Below the pieces are notes generated by a model. That model did not search any database. It was not told the origin of the DNA and saw only the letters and a program-made list of their open reading frames with translations. The translations under genes were made by a program, and so were the position numbers. From Halobaculum halobium (lineage in GTDB: Archaea > Halobacteriota > Halobacteria > Halobacteriales > Haloferacaceae), in NCBI RefSeq assembly GCF_030127145.1, contig NZ_CP126158.1, positions 2,764,451 through 2,828,450 on the forward strand: 64,000 nucleotides of DNA, read 5' to 3'. Shown here piece after piece: positions 52,542 through 63,235 of the stretch. Numbering within the stretch: the stretch's first letter is position 1; the number at the start of each line of letters is the position of its first letter.

Positions 52542-53155
52542 GCGACCCCGAAGAGCAAGCCGAATCCCCAGACGGCAGGGCTGAAGAGAGCGCCGACGAG
52601 GGGGCGCCCGAGGGGGCCGAAAGCGCCCCTGAAGGGGCCGCTACCGAGGGCGGTAGCGACACCGGCGACGAACAGCCGGACATCGAGAGCGACGAGCAGG
52701 CGATCGTCCCCAGCGACATCGACCCCGACGATGTTGAGGCGGAGGCCGGTGCCGACGACGAGAACGAGAGCGAGGACGCCGGCGACGACGCCGCCGAACC
52801 GACCGAGCCGGGCAGCATGGCGGACGATGCGAACCCGGATGCGTCGGTCGCGAAGGCTGGCGAGATGTACGTCTCGGTCGTCAAGTCCGTGACCAACGCC
52901 CAGATCCGCAAGCACGGCGGCGAGAACGAGCTGGGGCGCGACCACTTCGAGCAGTACGACCTCGCGGACCACTTCAACGAGACGATGGACATGATGGGCG
53001 TCGGGAGCGACCTCGAACCGCACGAGGCGCTACTGTTCGCTACGGTCCTGTCGATGGGCGACGGCCTCACTCGTGAGACGGACGTTCTCGACAAGCAGAT
53101 CGACCGGCTGATGGAGAAGGCGATGGGCGGAACCGGGGGTGAGGCGGCCGCATGA
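52538..53155 (+). CDS. acidic N-terminal repeat protein (copy 3)
   Basis: Intact, same product as 8547-9164. Confidence 0.6.
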   Translation: MSDPEEQAESPDGRAEESADEGAPEGAESAPEGAATEGGSDTGDEQPDIESDEQAIVPSDIDPDDVEAEAGADDENESEDAGDDAAEPTEPGSMADDANPDASVAKAGEMYVSVVKSVTNAQIRKHGGENELGRDHFEQYDLADHFNETMDMMGVGSDLEPHEALLFATVLSMGDGLTRETDVLDKQIDRLMEKAMGGTGGEAAA

Positions 53156-53715
53156 GGGGGATCAGAAACCGCGCCGTCCGCAAGATGATGGCGAAGCTCA
53201 AGGAGATGGGCGCGATCGACCACCTGACCGGCATCATCGCCGGCGCCGAACACGAGGTACTGACCGCCGCCAAGCGCCTGGAGGACGCCACCGACCAGGA
53301 CGTGATCGGCGAGGTGCCGGCCGTCGAGATGCGCCGAGACTCGCTCGAAGCAATGATCGACGCGATGGCCGGCGGCTCGTTCGACGACCTCTGGCTCGAA
53401 AACGTCGCGCCCGAACTCCTCGACACCACCGACGGCGTCGAGGGGTATCTCGGCGCCGACGCCGACGAGTGGGAGGCGCAGATCGCCCGCTGGGCGGAGA
53501 CGTACCGAGAAGGCGGCGCCGAGGGCTCCGACCGAGCGCTCGCCGACCACCACGTTCGGAACAAGTGGGGCGTGGACCTCGCGACGTTCGAGGATCGCGT
53601 TGTCGAGTTCGACGGAGGAGAGGCGGCCGAACGACTGTTCGCAGCGAACTTCCGCGCCGCCTGTACGGTCATCCACAACGCCGCAGACGAGCTGGAGGGC
53701 GACGCGGATGAGTGA
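53152..53715 (+). CDS. hypothetical helical 187-aa protein (copy 3)
   Basis: Intact, same product as 9161-9724. Confidence 0.55.
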   Translation: MRGIRNRAVRKMMAKLKEMGAIDHLTGIIAGAEHEVLTAAKRLEDATDQDVIGEVPAVEMRRDSLEAMIDAMAGGSFDDLWLENVAPELLDTTDGVEGYLGADADEWEAQIARWAETYREGGAEGSDRALADHHVRNKWGVDLATFEDRVVEFDGGEAAERLFAANFRAACTVIHNAADELEGDADE

Positions 53716-54061
53716 GACCGACAGCGAACCGAAGGACAAGACCGACGTGTACCGCGAGCGGAACCTGAACGCGCTGCTGGCGCTCCGGGCGCTGAGTCTG
53801 CTCGATCAACACAACCTCGCATACGTGCCGATGGGCTACTGGCACGACACCGACGACGTGAACGGCGACGAGTGGGCGGTCGTGTGGGCCGACCTCCCCG
53901 ACGAGGGACAGGCGGGCTGGCATGTCCCCACCGAGATGGTCCCCGACTGGCTCCCCGAGCGAGATCCCGAGTACGACGGGTACAGTACGCCCGAGAAGAA
54001 CCGCCGGGTGGCGCTCGCGGCCGGCGTCGACCCGGACGCCGCAGGAGTTCGCGAGCCGTGA
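53708..54061 (+). CDS. hypothetical 117-aa protein (copy 3)
   Basis: Same product as 9717-10070. Confidence 0.55.
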   Translation: MSETDSEPKDKTDVYRERNLNALLALRALSLLDQHNLAYVPMGYWHDTDDVNGDEWAVVWADLPDEGQAGWHVPTEMVPDWLPERDPEYDGYSTPEKNRRVALAAGVDPDAAGVREP

Positions 54062-54840
54062 CGCGCCGGCTCCTCGGCGCCATGAGCGGGCACGGGAAGT
54101 CCTTCGTCGGGCAGTCGATCATCGAGCGCAACATCCCCGAGTTCGAGCACGTCGCCGTCCTCGACTTCAAGGACGAGTACCGCGGGCTGGTGAAAGCCGG
54201 CTTCGCCTCTCACTTCATCGTCGGTCCTCGGGAGGCGTCGTGGTCCGTCAAGATGTGGGAGTCGTTCATCGCGGAGAACGGCGCCGTCGTGCTCGCCCGC
54301 TACAACCTTCCGCCGGAGGAGTGGCGGACGGTCTGTGCCCGCATCATCAAGGCCGCGCGTCGCCTCGGCGACTCTCTCACGGCCATCGACGAGGCGCACT
54401 TCGTCGCCCCGCAGACGGGGAAGGTGCCCGACGCTATCGAGGGGCTGGCAACGACCGGCCGCGGTGAAGGTGCGTCCTCGTTGTGGATCACCCAGCGGCT
54501 CGCGAAGCTGGAAAAGACGGTCGTCTCACAGTGTGACGAAACGGTACTGGGGGCGTTCAAGGCCAAACAGGACCGGAACCAGATCGAGGCCGAGTACCCC
54601 GTCGACGTACACAACCCGTCCGTCTCGCGCGTTCCGTCGCTTCCCGAGGAACTGCACGCGCCGGACGCCGGGCCGGTCCCGCTGCGGCAGTTCGAGGACG
54701 ACGCGGGCCACATCATCGGCTCGGAGTGGATATTCGCGAACACGGCCGGCGAGATGGACCGTTGGGACACCCGCGGCTTGGAGATGGAATCGACACACTA
54801 CGGCCCGGAAGGCAACCCGATTCACGACCCGAACCTCTGA
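54058..54840 (+). CDS. packaging ATPase (copy 3)
   Basis: Same product as 10067-10849. Confidence 0.8.
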   Translation: MTRRLLGAMSGHGKSFVGQSIIERNIPEFEHVAVLDFKDEYRGLVKAGFASHFIVGPREASWSVKMWESFIAENGAVVLARYNLPPEEWRTVCARIIKAARRLGDSLTAIDEAHFVAPQTGKVPDAIEGLATTGRGEGASSLWITQRLAKLEKTVVSQCDETVLGAFKAKQDRNQIEAEYPVDVHNPSVSRVPSLPEELHAPDAGPVPLRQFEDDAGHIIGSEWIFANTAGEMDRWDTRGLEMESTHYGPEGNPIHDPNL

Positions 54841-54842
54841 CC

Positions 54843-55004
54843 ATGGCCCGAGAACGCACCACGCTGAGCGGTGAGGACGCCGAACAGTTCGCGGACATCC
54901 GCGAGGACCTGAGCGAGCACCGCCGCGGCGAGCTCTCGAACGCCGAGGTTGTGCGCCGACTCATGGAGATGTGGGAGAAAGAGCAGTCGCCCGGCCGTCG
55001 CTGA
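54843..55004 (+). CDS. small charged 53-aa protein (copy 3)
   Basis: Same product as 10852-11013. Confidence 0.5.
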   Translation: MARERTTLSGEDAEQFADIREDLSEHRRGELSNAEVVRRLMEMWEKEQSPGRR

Positions 55005-55089
55005 TCACCAGCGACGCAATCAGGACACACGCGACGCAATCCCTGCGCAGGCCGCCTTTTTCGCCCCCTCTCATCGGCCCGGGTGTAGC

Positions 55090-55383
55090 ATGGCAGACAT
55101 GGCAGAGGCGTTCGACGCACTCGCATCGACCGAACTGTGGGAGTCCGTGGCCGCGATCTTCGCGGGCTTCATGGCCCCCACGGTTCTCAAGAACCTGACT
55201 TCCGGCGTCGCGCCGGACATGGTGAAGGACAACCCCGAGGTATACGGGCTCGCGGTCGCAGCCGGCGGCCAGCTCTCCCCGATGTACTCCTACGAGATCA
55301 GCATCGGCGGCGGCCTCTACACGGTCGACAAGGCCGCGGAGCGGTTCGACATCAAGTCGACGGTTCAGGGAGTGGGGGCGTAG
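55090..55383 (+). CDS. hydrophobic 97-aa virion protein candidate (copy 3)
   Basis: Same product as 11099-11392. Confidence 0.5.
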   Translation: MADMAEAFDALASTELWESVAAIFAGFMAPTVLKNLTSGVAPDMVKDNPEVYGLAVAAGGQLSPMYSYEISIGGGLYTVDKAAERFDIKSTVQGVGA

Positions 55384-55863
55384 ATGACTGAAACGCTTTC
55401 CAACCTCGGCACGCGGCAGGTCGAGGCCACCGAGAAGACCAACGTCGTGGATCAGGCGACCTCGGTCCTCGGCTTCTCGCCCATCGACGGGATGGTCCTG
55501 GAGATCTCGAACATGGGCGGCGCGGGCTTCCCCATCCAGGCGAAGCTCCGCGACTCCAACGACGACCCGCTCCCGCTCGACACGGAGGTGACGATCCGAT
55601 GGGACGCACCCCACCTCGATCAGCCGCAGGTCGTCTCCTACAAGCTCTCGAACATCGGCACGTTCCGCCGTCTGAGCATCAAGGAGCAGCAGAACGAGGA
55701 GTACCGCGACCGGACCCGTGTCGAACTCAAGGGCTCCGCGCTGGTCGTCGAGGACATCGAGAGCGTCGAGGTGTTCCTCGAGTCCTCGGAGCAGATCGAC
55801 TGGGACAACTCGGAGTTCTACTTCGACGACAAGGCCGTGACCGTCCGGTCCGGGGGGGACTGA
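55384..55863 (+). CDS. putative small capsid protein (copy 3)
   Basis: Same product as 11393-11872. Confidence 0.55.
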   Translation: MTETLSNLGTRQVEATEKTNVVDQATSVLGFSPIDGMVLEISNMGGAGFPIQAKLRDSNDDPLPLDTEVTIRWDAPHLDQPQVVSYKLSNIGTFRRLSIKEQQNEEYRDRTRVELKGSALVVEDIESVEVFLESSEQIDWDNSEFYFDDKAVTVRSGGD

Positions 55864-55866
55864 GCG

Positions 55867-56601
55867 ATGGCGGACGAATCCGCCGTGCGCTCGCGGCTGA
55901 AGTCGGCCAGCATCAACCGCGACGAGTTCACCAAGGCGAGTTTCGACTTCACCGCCGGCACGCCCGGCGAGCGGACCGAGGTCGCTTCCGTGCAGGTCAA
56001 CCGGGCGCACATGCTCCGCGAGACCAACGCCACGGAGTACGCCATCATGGCGTACCAGGAGTTCACGACCGACGGGACTGCGGACAACCAGGAGACGTTC
56101 AACCTCTCGCACGACCTCATCGACTCCGGAGCGGTCGACACCTCGCTGCTACTGTACGAAGGCGGTTCCGTCGTGCAGCCCGACTCGGTGGACTACGACG
56201 CCAACACCTTCGACTACACGAGCGGGGGCACCGACACCACGCTGGGCGTCTACTACGCCGCGGGCGATCAGGCCCAGCTCGAACTCGTCAAGGAGGCACC
56301 GAACGGGACGAAGGAGACCGTCGACTCGCGGCTCATCAACAAGCTGCACCTGCGTGACAACGCCAAGGAGCCGGTGAATCTCTCGCTCGGGCGGTCGTAC
56401 TGGCAGCGGTACGTCCCGACCGACTGGACGCTCTCGCTGTACGTCGACGCGCCGTACACGGCGGCGTTCATGCAGGACGTCGACGGCGACGGCGAGCCCG
56501 AACCGGCGGCCAACGCGCTGCTGTCGATCCCCTACTCGGCAGCCACCGGCTCCATCGAGGGGCTGGGCGCGGTGGTCCGCATGGACGCCGCGAGGCGGTA
56601 A
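55867..56601 (+). CDS. putative large capsid protein (copy 3)
   Basis: Same product as 11876-12610. Confidence 0.55.
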   Translation: MADESAVRSRLKSASINRDEFTKASFDFTAGTPGERTEVASVQVNRAHMLRETNATEYAIMAYQEFTTDGTADNQETFNLSHDLIDSGAVDTSLLLYEGGSVVQPDSVDYDANTFDYTSGGTDTTLGVYYAAGDQAQLELVKEAPNGTKETVDSRLINKLHLRDNAKEPVNLSLGRSYWQRYVPTDWTLSLYVDAPYTAAFMQDVDGDGEPEPAANALLSIPYSAATGSIEGLGAVVRMDAARR

Positions 56602-56604
56602 ACA

Positions 56605-56862
56605 ATGTCCGGCGGACTCACGCCGGCCGCGACTGGCGGCGCTCCGACCGGCACCGAGCCGTCGGACCGTCTCACGACCATGACCGACGGCGCCGCCATG
56701 CCGGGGTACGTGGAACCGGGCACGCCGGCACAGCCGGGCGCCCCGGTGTTCGAGAACGCGCTGGCGGGTACCTCGGTGACACCCGAGGACATCCAAGTCG
56801 CGGCGGCGCTCATCAACGTGCTGCTGTTCGCGTCGCTGGTGTACGTGGAGGTGAACCGCTGA
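56605..56862 (+). CDS. small virion membrane protein candidate (copy 3)
   Basis: Same product as 12614-12871. Confidence 0.55.
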   Translation: MSGGLTPAATGGAPTGTEPSDRLTTMTDGAAMPGYVEPGTPAQPGAPVFENALAGTSVTPEDIQVAAALINVLLFASLVYVEVNR

Positions 56863-57455
56863 TGGTGGGCGGACTCACCGGCCCGTCGTGGGACCAGGAC
56901 GGCGGCGGTGGCGGGACGACCGACACCACCGACGACACGGACTCCGGCGGCTCGGACGACTCCGGCGGTTCGAGCGACTACACGAACGACACCGAGGACA
57001 TCGAGCAGGACCAGACCAGCGACGACCTCGATCTCGGGCAGGCCGACGGTGGCGGGCTCGAATACGACAGCGAGGACTCGGCCGGCAACGTCGTGGACTC
57101 GGACGGCGACCCGGACACGGGCGGCGTCACCATCATCAGCGACAACAACAGCGACGACCCGGCGGCCGACGACGCCCAGCAGGATCTCACCGACGACGCG
57201 CTCGACACTATCGGGGGCTCGGACGGATCGGACGGTTCGGGCGGGTCGGACGGGTCGGACGACACCGGCGGCATCGAGAGCGGGGTAGTCGACAGCGAGA
57301 GCGGCGAGTACACCGACGGCGCCGACACCGACAACCAGCCGGACAACACGCCCGCCGACACAGAGACACCGGGAGTCGGCGGCGACATCGGCAATCCGGC
57401 GCTGCTGGCGCTGGCACTCGTCGTTGTCGGCTGGGTCATGTACGGGGGTGAGTAG
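56862..57455 (+). CDS. acidic membrane-anchored protein (copy 3)
   Basis: Same product as 12871-13464. Confidence 0.6.
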   Translation: MVGGLTGPSWDQDGGGGGTTDTTDDTDSGGSDDSGGSSDYTNDTEDIEQDQTSDDLDLGQADGGGLEYDSEDSAGNVVDSDGDPDTGGVTIISDNNSDDPAADDAQQDLTDDALDTIGGSDGSDGSGGSDGSDDTGGIESGVVDSESGEYTDGADTDNQPDNTPADTETPGVGGDIGNPALLALALVVVGWVMYGGE

Positions 57456-57458
57456 CCC

Positions 57459-58058
57459 GTGGCGGATGTTCGAGTTCGGCGCGTCGAGTTCGAGGGTCCG
57501 GCCGCGGCGGGGGTTCCGATCCCGATCCGCGTCGGCGTCAACAACAACGAGACGGCCGCGTTCTCGTGGGAGGAGAAGACCTGCAACACCGGCGGCGAGT
57601 ACGGACACAAGACCGACGTAACCCTCGTCATCCGCGACGCTGCCGGCGAGAAGGTCTTTGATGAGACGGTCCGCGAGTGCGTCCCCCGGAACCGTGTGGG
57701 GCAGATGCTCGGGGCGAACGCGGCTGTCGAGTTCGACCCGGAGCTTCCGGCGGGAGAGTACACGGTGGAGGCGACCGTTTCGGTCATCAAGGAGGAGCGG
57801 ACGCACTCCAGTACGCCGCGGTCCCTGACCGTCGAGGAGGACAGCAGCGCGCTTCCTGGTGGCGACGACCCCGGCGGATCGAATCCGTTCGGCGGGGGCG
57901 GCGACGACCAAAGCGATGACGGCGGAAACAACCCGTTCGGCGGCTCGGGCGACGCGCTCGGGCTGCCGAACAGCAAGGTCGTGCTGGCGCTCGTCGCGCT
58001 GCTGGCTATCGCGTGGCTGGCGAACAGCGCGAGCAACACCGCGGAGGCGTTCACATGA
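57459..58058 (+). CDS. Ig-like membrane-anchored protein (copy 3)
   Basis: Same product as 13468-14067. Confidence 0.6.
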   Translation: MADVRVRRVEFEGPAAAGVPIPIRVGVNNNETAAFSWEEKTCNTGGEYGHKTDVTLVIRDAAGEKVFDETVRECVPRNRVGQMLGANAAVEFDPELPAGEYTVEATVSVIKEERTHSSTPRSLTVEEDSSALPGGDDPGGSNPFGGGGDDQSDDGGNNPFGGSGDALGLPNSKVVLALVALLAIAWLANSASNTAEAFT

Positions 58059-58327
58059 TGGACCTACTGGCGAGCTACGCGGTGCAGGTGTCAGCGGGTA
58101 TCACCGCCACGTCGGCGCTCGGCATCCTCTACGAGGCCCACCGGATGCGCGGCGCTGTCGAGCGGAATAGCGAGCGGGGCGCAGCGAACAAGACGCGGTC
58201 CATCGGCAATCGCCGGTGGCTCCAACGCTTCGGGGCGCGGCTCGTTGGCAACGAGAAGTACCAGCCGCCGCACCGCTTCGACCCGGACGAGGAACCGCGA
58301 CCCGACGGAGGGCGACAGGATGGCTAA
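58055..58327 (+). CDS. small membrane protein, 90 aa (copy 3)
   Basis: Same product as 14064-14336. Confidence 0.5.
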   Translation: MMDLLASYAVQVSAGITATSALGILYEAHRMRGAVERNSERGAANKTRSIGNRRWLQRFGARLVGNEKYQPPHRFDPDEEPRPDGGRQDG

Positions 58328-58481
58328 CATCGAGAACACCGAGTACGAGGACATGACGGACGAGGAACTGAAGCGGGTCCGGGAGAAGATGGACGACGAC
58401 ACCGGCCGGACCGGCGGTGAGAGTGACGGCACCGACAATAACGGCGGGGCGTACGCCGATCCTCCCGAGGAGGTGCGGTGA
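58320..58481 (+). CDS. small acidic 53-aa protein (copy 3)
   Basis: Same product as 14329-14490. Confidence 0.5.
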   Translation: MANIENTEYEDMTDEELKRVREKMDDDTGRTGGESDGTDNNGGAYADPPEEVR

Positions 58482-58844
58482 TGCCCTGGGTACCAGAACC
58501 CGACCCGGACGACGTTCCCTTCAACGAGCCGTACACAGCCGAGTTGGACGACGGCGAGAAGGTGACGGTTACGTTCACGCCCGAGCAGTCCGGTAGCGTG
58601 TTCTATCTCCCGATTCTTGCCATCTCGAAGGTCCGCGGCACGATCTACGAGATCCGCGACGACGGGAGCACGCAATACGGGCCGGCGGCCATCCCACCGA
58701 CCGACATCGACGACATGACCGTAACCTTCGCCCCAGCAAAGCGCTTTCGCGACTCCCAAAGTAATCATCCGAAACACGTCGGGAGCACCCCAGACGTACC
58801 ACATCCAGCCGGTCGGTTTCGAGCAGATCGAAGGGGGTGCCTGA
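58481..58844 (+). CDS. virion-type beta protein, apparently frameshifted (copy 3)
   Basis: Same sequence and same break (near 58739) as 14490-14853. Confidence 0.5.
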
Positions 58845-58846
58845 GA

Positions 58847-59239
58847 ATGGTACTTGATACCACCGCAGAGGTAGACAAAATCGACTCCGTTCGTGATCGC
58901 AACGGAGACCCACGACCACCGGCAAACGCCGACAAGCAGGATGTAACAAACGCCCGGCTCGGGAACTACGACAGCCTGACGCAAGTTGTCCACTCGACTG
59001 GCGGGACCGACGCCGAACCCTTGCCGTCTCTCGACGTGCCTGAGGGAGCTGGAGTGCTGGTCGAGTACAAATCCGACAACTCGGGCGACGTGTTCGTCGG
59101 TGACGCCGACACACAGGAGTCGCCGCTAACCGGCCGTACGGACTCGCTGTTGTTCAGCGTCACAGATACGTCACTCATCCACGTTCGGACGCCGAACGCT
59201 GGTGACGCTGTCGTGGTCACGTTCGAGGGAGGCGAGTAA
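58847..59239 (+). CDS. hypothetical beta-rich 130-aa protein (copy 3)
   Basis: Same product as 14856-15248. Confidence 0.55.
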   Translation: MVLDTTAEVDKIDSVRDRNGDPRPPANADKQDVTNARLGNYDSLTQVVHSTGGTDAEPLPSLDVPEGAGVLVEYKSDNSGDVFVGDADTQESPLTGRTDSLLFSVTDTSLIHVRTPNAGDAVVVTFEGGE

Positions 59240-59241
59240 GC

Positions 59242-59448
59242 GTGCTCGAAAGCATTTCGAGCATCAGCGGATCGAACCTCGGGTACCTCCTGTTTGGGAT
59301 ACTCCTGGGGCTGGGCGTCCCGTTTCGGTACGGTATGGAACGGATCCGGGGACTATCCCGCGCAGCACTCGACAGACTCCCGTACAAGCCGCCGCAGACG
59401 AGCCGATCCGACCGAGAGAACACCAAGACCGACATGGAGGACAACTAA
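59242..59448 (+). CDS. single-span membrane protein, 68 aa (copy 3)
   Basis: Same product as 15251-15457. Confidence 0.55.
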   Translation: MLESISSISGSNLGYLLFGILLGLGVPFRYGMERIRGLSRAALDRLPYKPPQTSRSDRENTKTDMEDN

Positions 59449-60453
59449 ATGCCAGAGAGAACGCCGGCGACCGGCCCGAACGCGATTCGGGGAAGAGACA
59501 TCGAACCTAAATCGGTAAGTACAGAGGAATCGTTTACCGATCCAGGGAATAGGACACACACGCGCAAACTGCCCTTGAGAGATGCAATAGAAGTTGATAT
59601 TGCGAGTGGCGACAGCATCCAAGCCGCAATCGATGAGGCAGCCGCCCCAGATTCACGGAGGAGTGGATCGGTCAGAATCCAAAAAGGTCCCATCACTAAC
59701 GACTTCCTCGGAGACGTGTCCGCAAACGATACGTTGCCAATCACAATCGAGGGTGGCGTCACGCTCTCGCTATCAGGGGTGTGGCTCCGAGAGACGGCAT
59801 CGTCAGCCGGTTCGGTGTTCGATTTGAAGCCAAACGCAACTGTCTACGCCGATGGGGCAATGCTATCGGAGTCGAGCGGTGTTGGGTCGTGGTTTCGATT
59901 TAACGCGGATCTTGAATCTATTGCGAGCCAAGATCAAACGGCTGTCTACGGCTACCCCCGTGTTGACACGACTAACGGCACCCCAATTGTTGAGTTTCGA
60001 CAGACGAACGGGAATAGCGTTGTCGGCGGGTACGCCGAAGTCCACGCGTGGAACGCGGGCGGCGTCGCGCGCTTTCATTCTGGCGGAGCAAACGGCTGGG
60101 CGAATATGAATCGTGTGGAGGTCCGCGGCAACGTTTCTGCTGGGGAGGCTTTTGTGTTTGATTACGATGATGGCGTTGAAGTCACCCTCAACGTGGTCAA
60201 TTCACACGGGTTGAATTTCACCGGCGGCGATCGGATCGCACTCTTCGACAACGCGGACTCAACTACTGCCGGAGTGCGGGCAAACGTGTTGCGAGGGACG
60301 ATGTTTGACGTTGCGTCAGTAACGACCCCGTGGGAATGGACAGCCAACTGCGACAGTAATAACAAGGTTATCCGCAGGTGGCCAACCGTCGCGGCAGGGA
60401 TAAACGACTCTGGGGACGAGACGAACGAAGCGGTCGCCGACATGACGATCTAA
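59449..60453 (+). CDS. beta-helix spike candidate (copy 3)
   Basis: Same product as 15458-16462. Confidence 0.6.
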   Translation: MPERTPATGPNAIRGRDIEPKSVSTEESFTDPGNRTHTRKLPLRDAIEVDIASGDSIQAAIDEAAAPDSRRSGSVRIQKGPITNDFLGDVSANDTLPITIEGGVTLSLSGVWLRETASSAGSVFDLKPNATVYADGAMLSESSGVGSWFRFNADLESIASQDQTAVYGYPRVDTTNGTPIVEFRQTNGNSVVGGYAEVHAWNAGGVARFHSGGANGWANMNRVEVRGNVSAGEAFVFDYDDGVEVTLNVVNSHGLNFTGGDRIALFDNADSTTAGVRANVLRGTMFDVASVTTPWEWTANCDSNNKVIRRWPTVAAGINDSGDETNEAVADMTI

Positions 60454-60550
60454 AAACTCGGATTGGCACCTCATTTTTCAGTCTTTCCAGCCGAGTGTTC
60501 CAACGGATTGGCAAAGTCTAAATTCGGAGCGATGTAGGCATGCATATCGA

Positions 60551-61750
60551 ATGCGACCTCAAATCTATACTCGCCTTTTTGCTCTACTACTTTCTTTGCC
60601 GATCATCGGCCACTTCATTCCGTACGGTTTTGATCTCGGCTTATATATTACACCGCGTATGATAGGTGTCTTTTTTGTAGGTTCTTTCGCATTTATAACG
60701 GCAATCAAAGAACGATATGTCAGGCTCACGCACTCGGATATTGGAATTTTTGTTCTACTCTCTATCTTGATCGCCAGTTCATCTTGGTCTCCAAGTCCAT
60801 ACGAATCTATGCGCCGAGCTATTGATCTCGGCTTAATGATGATTTATTATGGATCTATCGTAGTATATCTCGGTCGAGATGATGCTCTACAGGAACTCAT
60901 CCGAGTACTTCTAATTATCTCGACTTTGTGGGTAGGATACGGAGTGTTCGAGATCGCTTTCGGCGACCTCACGCTAGGTATTGTCCCGTATATTAGCCGA
61001 AACGAACTTTCGCGCAATCTCTTAGCTCTCATCCCACTCATGGCACTCGTCACCCATTGGAAGACCGGATGGACAAAAGTGGCGTACGTGGGGCTGACTG
61101 CGTCTATGATTTTCCTCATTCCTCTTTCGGGTTCCCGGGGAGGTATCGTTGGGCTTGTTTTCGTACTTGGTGCATTGACTATACTGTTTCTTCGGTCTAT
61201 CGCCGAACTGGAACTCTTGAGACTACTTCCAGCTGGAGCTGTGGCAGTCATATTATTCGGCCTCGTTGTACTTGCTGCAGTCCATATCGGCATATTCCCA
61301 CAAAGACTAACGAGTATCCCGCTCACAGCGGGCGCGTTCTCGCCTGAGGTTTTGGGACCGCAGCGCTATGATGTTCACAAAGCGGAGCTTGTTACAATTC
61401 AGCGGCACTGGTTGACTGGTGTCGGATACGAAGGGTTTGTTGTCTTGACTGAGAAAATGTACGAGATCGGCTCCTTCCGGGCACACAATCTGATTACACG
61501 TGTCTGGATGGCGGCTGGTATTGGACCAGTTCTCATACTGCTGGCAACCGGATTATCCATCATTCGCAATTATACTCGAGCGATCTACAATCTGGATAGT
61601 ATAGATCAGATGTACCTCTCAGCACTCTTTATTGGATTTGGTGGGATCACCGTCGCCGGAATGGTCAACATCGTGATTGACGAGCCACTTTGGTATGTCT
61701 TGATTGCTGTCGGGAGCAACTTGATTCCGGAAGAATCCAATAGGAGTTGA
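60551..61750 (+). CDS. O-antigen ligase-like membrane protein (copy 3)
   Basis: Intact 399-aa product as at 16560-17759, which confirms the copy 1 reading. Confidence 0.75.
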   Translation: MRPQIYTRLFALLLSLPIIGHFIPYGFDLGLYITPRMIGVFFVGSFAFITAIKERYVRLTHSDIGIFVLLSILIASSSWSPSPYESMRRAIDLGLMMIYYGSIVVYLGRDDALQELIRVLLIISTLWVGYGVFEIAFGDLTLGIVPYISRNELSRNLLALIPLMALVTHWKTGWTKVAYVGLTASMIFLIPLSGSRGGIVGLVFVLGALTILFLRSIAELELLRLLPAGAVAVILFGLVVLAAVHIGIFPQRLTSIPLTAGAFSPEVLGPQRYDVHKAELVTIQRHWLTGVGYEGFVVLTEKMYEIGSFRAHNLITRVWMAAGIGPVLILLATGLSIIRNYTRAIYNLDSIDQMYLSALFIGFGGITVAGMVNIVIDEPLWYVLIAVGSNLIPEESNRS

Positions 61751-61763
61751 ATGCTCATTAATT

Positions 61764-61888
61764 GGCTCTGTTGAAACCCTCTTGCTGTCGTGCGATTTGT
61801 TGAGACGGTAATTTAGCACCGTAACCGAGAAAATCGGTCAGGAGACTCGCTCTTGCCAATGTCAGATCTGAAGGATTTCAACAGAGCC
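61764..61888. mobile_element. 125-bp MITE (copy 3)
   Basis: Same ends and target duplications as the other two copies. Confidence 0.85.
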
Positions 61889-61959
61889 CATTAATTGAAT
61901 TCACACGAATTGAGTACATGCGTTCAAATCTAAATTTGACATTTTGATGCCAATCTCAT

Positions 61960-62977
61960 TCATAGGTCCTCTGAATTCGAATGCAGACGCAAGAGGATCA
62001 GCTCGGCCGTGAGTACAGAGAAAAATGGCATGACGAATACCCAATAGTATCTGAGTGATTTAATGAATAATGTGCAGAAATAGAGCACAGAGAGAATCAA
62101 TGATTGTCCCAAAACAGAATTTGGGCTTGAAGCAATTATCTGGATTGGTTGGCTTCGAACCTTCCGAGATATCAAAATTGCTGCGGGAACACAGACGTGA
62201 ACAGTCGACACAATCCGCAAGACCAAGTAAACTCACCCAACGTATCGGATTTATAAGCGGATTTCGCACAGGAGTAGCAACGTAATCTCCCGCAGCAAGC
62301 ACCGAGGACAAAATAGCTTGCTGGAATGACTCAACACCCCAGATAACCCCAACAGTGCCATAACTGACTGCAATGACAAGCAACCCAGCAGAAATATAAG
62401 AGAATACCCACTCGCGGGTACGCTTGCTTCGATGAATACCCCAGAGCAAAATTGGTATTGCCGCTAATGCAGTATATTGAGAGAACATCGCACCTGTGGC
62501 GATACTGACGCCTTTCGCGAATGGCTTCTCAGTATAAAGGGCGAAGAGGAGACATACGACGGCAACTGAGCGGACATTAAGGATAGTTCCATTGATCAAC
62601 GGGAGAGTAGATAGGTAGAGTAGTGCAGCGGCTTCACCAAATATCAAAGAGTAGTCTTGAGCAACCCATCGATAGAGTAAGACTGCTGCAAGTGCATTAG
62701 ATAATCCAACAAATGCAAAGAACGAAAGCTCGTATTGTCCCGTTTGATAAAATAATACATTGAGGATCTCAAAGAGAGGTGGTTTGTTGTCGCCCGCATT
62801 GCCGAGGTAAAGTGCCTCTCCAGAACTAACTGCTTCCGCGACGGGATACCAGACTTCCCGCGCATCGAAAAACAAATTCGAAAGACCTGCTCGCACCATT
62901 AGGAATTGGTAAGAAGCCTGGCCAATGGCTACTGTGGCAAGAAATATAGTAGCGAGACGTTCCCGATTCACAATCAC
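61960..62977 (-). pseudogene. GT-C glycosyltransferase, frameshifted (copy 3)
   Basis: One extra base near 62215 (caatccgcaag for caatcacaag) and a substitution at 62194 (a to g). The catalytic N-terminal part (Asp38, DNKPPL) reads on from 62977 but ends in foreign sequence; the C-terminal quarter lies in another frame. Confidence 0.7.
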
Positions 62978-63235
62978 AAGGTAAATGGAAATTCTTGTAA
63001 TATTAACTGTTGTTCTTCAGCGATGCCAGGGATACTGAGAACTTGTTAGCGGCCGATTCTTCTTTGACGCGGTGAAATGAAGTTCGCGAGTGTATCAGGA
63101 ACCCGGCAACCACCACCCTGAAATTAGTACTCGATTCTGCGCTCGGATGTGTACTGATCCGGTGTCCGGAGAATCCCCCGAGGGTGGGGCTGAACTTTAG
63201 TCCTGCCCAGACTGGGCGTAAAGGCTGGATATTAA